DNA of 25,571 nt from DASXMX01 sp036495445 (GTDB taxonomy: Bacteria; Planctomycetota; Phycisphaerae; Tepidisphaerales; Tepidisphaeraceae). Positions 24,611 to 25,571 of this stretch are shown here, in pieces. The position numbers and the translations under genes were made by a program. The DNA lies in assembly GCA_036495445.1 (NCBI GenBank), contig DASXMX010000086.1, positions 1 through 25,571 on the forward strand. Reading direction: 5' to 3'. How positions within the stretch are numbered: the stretch's first letter is position 1; the number at the start of each line of letters is the position of its first letter. The notes beneath the pieces are model-generated. The model was not told the origin of the DNA. It made no database searches and worked only from the letters and a program-made list of their open reading frames with translations.

Positions 24611-25536
24611 TCCATTCCTATCCTGATTGGAGTAGCTGTCCCCAACCGTAGTTCCTGCGTCACCCTTTCGCGGGCACGCGTCGGCACCACGGCTTCATGG
24701 CGGAGCGCAATTCGTCGGCACTCCTCGCGATGCGCAACGGGTGCGCGCATTATGCTGGCAAATCGCCAATTGAGCCATGCCGCTACCCAGCAGCGGTCTG
24801 CCGCGCGCGGCCACGCTTCAGAGCCATCTGCAAGCGCGGCGGCAAGCAGACGGTCATCCTCGCGACTCGACAAAGCGAGGCCGTCATTCGCTTGATGGGA
24901 GACGATTGGCTGTTGCAAACCCAGGATGGACACAACTGCCCGGCACGCGGCATCTATCCCGGGACAGTCGTTGGTCGGGGAGAAGGTGGCCACGGTGCTG
25001 ACGAATTCCGGGATCGCACCCGCGCGAAGCAGAGATAACGCGGCGAGCCGTTCGGCAACTTGGCTCCAAGGGGGCGCGCCTCGTGCAGCGTGGGAGAAAT
25101 AGGAGACGGCCCGGAGAAGCAGACGGTCTGCGTCGGACTGCTCCCGCTCGGCTTCTGCGTAACAAGACCAGCCATGAACCAATCCATCCGGAATCGCGGG
25201 GTCGGCGATGCCTGCGAGTAGCCGGGAGAGCGGACCGGCGATATCCACTCTTCCCTCAAGGTCTGTGATGAGGGCACGGGCTGCGGTTTCCCAGCGTCGT
25301 GGAGAAAGCGGCAGCGGTGCGGCGCGGAGCCACTCGACCATTTCCGCTTTCCAGCTCCCCGCGCTAGACACCGATACGCGCGGCAACGCGGACAACAGCG
25401 AGTCCAGTCGAGTGATCCAGCCAACTGCTGCAGCCGAAACGAAGGGTTCCGGCAGAGTGACGTCAGAAAGGCCGAAGGTCCGATCTACCCTCGCAATGAC
25501 GGCGGCGTGCTGCCGGATGCATTCCACATCGGCCAT
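24601..25536 (-). CDS. Unrecognised helical protein, first visible gene of the Hsp70-helicase operon
   Basis: This is a 311-residue protein, largely alpha-helical, with repeated Leu/Ala-rich helices that could be TPR-like or HEAT-like, but I recognise no family and see no catalytic motif. There is no signal peptide or membrane segment. The ATG at 25536 has AGGA 10 nt upstream. The frame stays open from there to the right edge of the window (codons upstream of Met read Q-P-A-G-N-V-Q-D-V-A-A), so the true start could be outside. Its TGA overlaps the next gene by 4 nt or 10 nt depending on that gene's start, so it belongs to the same transcript. More genes of the operon may lie beyond the window. 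Confidence 0.72.
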   Translation of the reverse strand: MADVECIRQHAAVIARVDRTFGLSDVTLPEPFVSAAAVGWITRLDSLLSALPRVSVSSAGSWKAEMVEWLRAAPLPLSPRRWETAARALITDLEGRVDIAGPLSRLLAGIADPAIPDGLVHGWSCYAEAEREQSDADRLLLRAVSYFSHAARGAPPWSQVAERLAALSLLRAGAIPEFVSTVATFSPTNDCPGIDAACRAVVSILGLQQPIVSHQANDGLALSSREDDRLLAAALADGSEAWPRAADRCWVAAWLNWRFASIMRAPVAHREECRRIALRHEAVVPTRARERVTQELRLGTATPIRIGMECT

Positions 25537-25571
25537 GGCGGCAACGTCCTGTACATTGCCTGCGGGCTGGC

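Noticed and set aside
16461..25536. Calling the operon DISARM or Druantia
   Set aside because: The helicase shares DUF1998-type features with those systems, but no DISARM methylase or drmC, and no Druantia partner, is seen in the window; the Hsp70 and coiled-coil partners are not part of either.
1..25571. CRISPR array
   Set aside because: No regularly spaced short repeats were seen; the only repeated units are the YD-coding repeats and the two hsdR tails.

Overview
The window is about 25.6 kb of GC-rich DNA, most likely from a planctomycete (Planctomycetota). The strongest evidence is a four-gene minus-strand operon (15896 down to 6886) of protein types expanded in that phylum: a Tat-exported DUF1501 protein, a DUF1549/DUF1553 protein with c-type cytochrome motifs, a secreted PPC-domain protein, and a PSCyt1 cytochrome/WD40 protein. 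Ser-Thr-Gln-Pro linkers in two of them would fit the Phycisphaerae/Tepidisphaerales side of the phylum, but that placement is only a guess.

Layout. (1) 1-5228, plus strand: the 3' part of a large YD-repeat/Rhs protein, which runs off the left edge. It ends in a lower-GC toxin-like C-terminal module with a PD-(D/E)xK-like signature and overlaps by 4 nt (ATGA) an unrecognised gene placed where an immunity gene is expected. (2) 5229-6885: a gene graveyard holding a broken IS4-family transposase with an intact YREK signature, a perfect 13-bp hairpin, two diverged copies of the 3' end of a type I restriction gene (hsdR), and an XRE-type regulator relic lying between those copies. (3) 6886-15896, minus strand: the planctomycete operon, with gaps of 40, 14 and -4 nt. 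(4) 15897-16460: intergenic, with the operon's 5' region and a weak terminator for the next operon. (5) 16461 to the right edge, minus strand: a tight five-gene operon. In transcription order it encodes an unknown helical protein (probably starting near or beyond the edge), an unknown protein with a Pro/Ala-rich linker and a C-terminal coiled coil, a short Hsp70, a small four-cysteine protein, and a 1606-residue DEAH-box helicase with a DUF1998-like cysteine-rich C-terminus. Most junctions are ATGA or nearly so, and three of the genes have a strong Shine-Dalgarno exactly 7 nt from the ATG.

The last operon is the best candidate for an undescribed system. DUF1998-type helicases occur in defence systems such as DISARM and Druantia, but none of the partner genes of those systems is visible here. 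Instead the helicase is coupled to a lidless Hsp70-type ATPase, a coiled-coil protein that could act as its exchange factor or adaptor, and a small putative zinc protein. The restriction relics, the transposase relic and the Rhs toxin module in the same window fit an accessory or defence-island setting. A defence role is inference; the helicase, the Hsp70 and the operon structure are read directly from the sequence.
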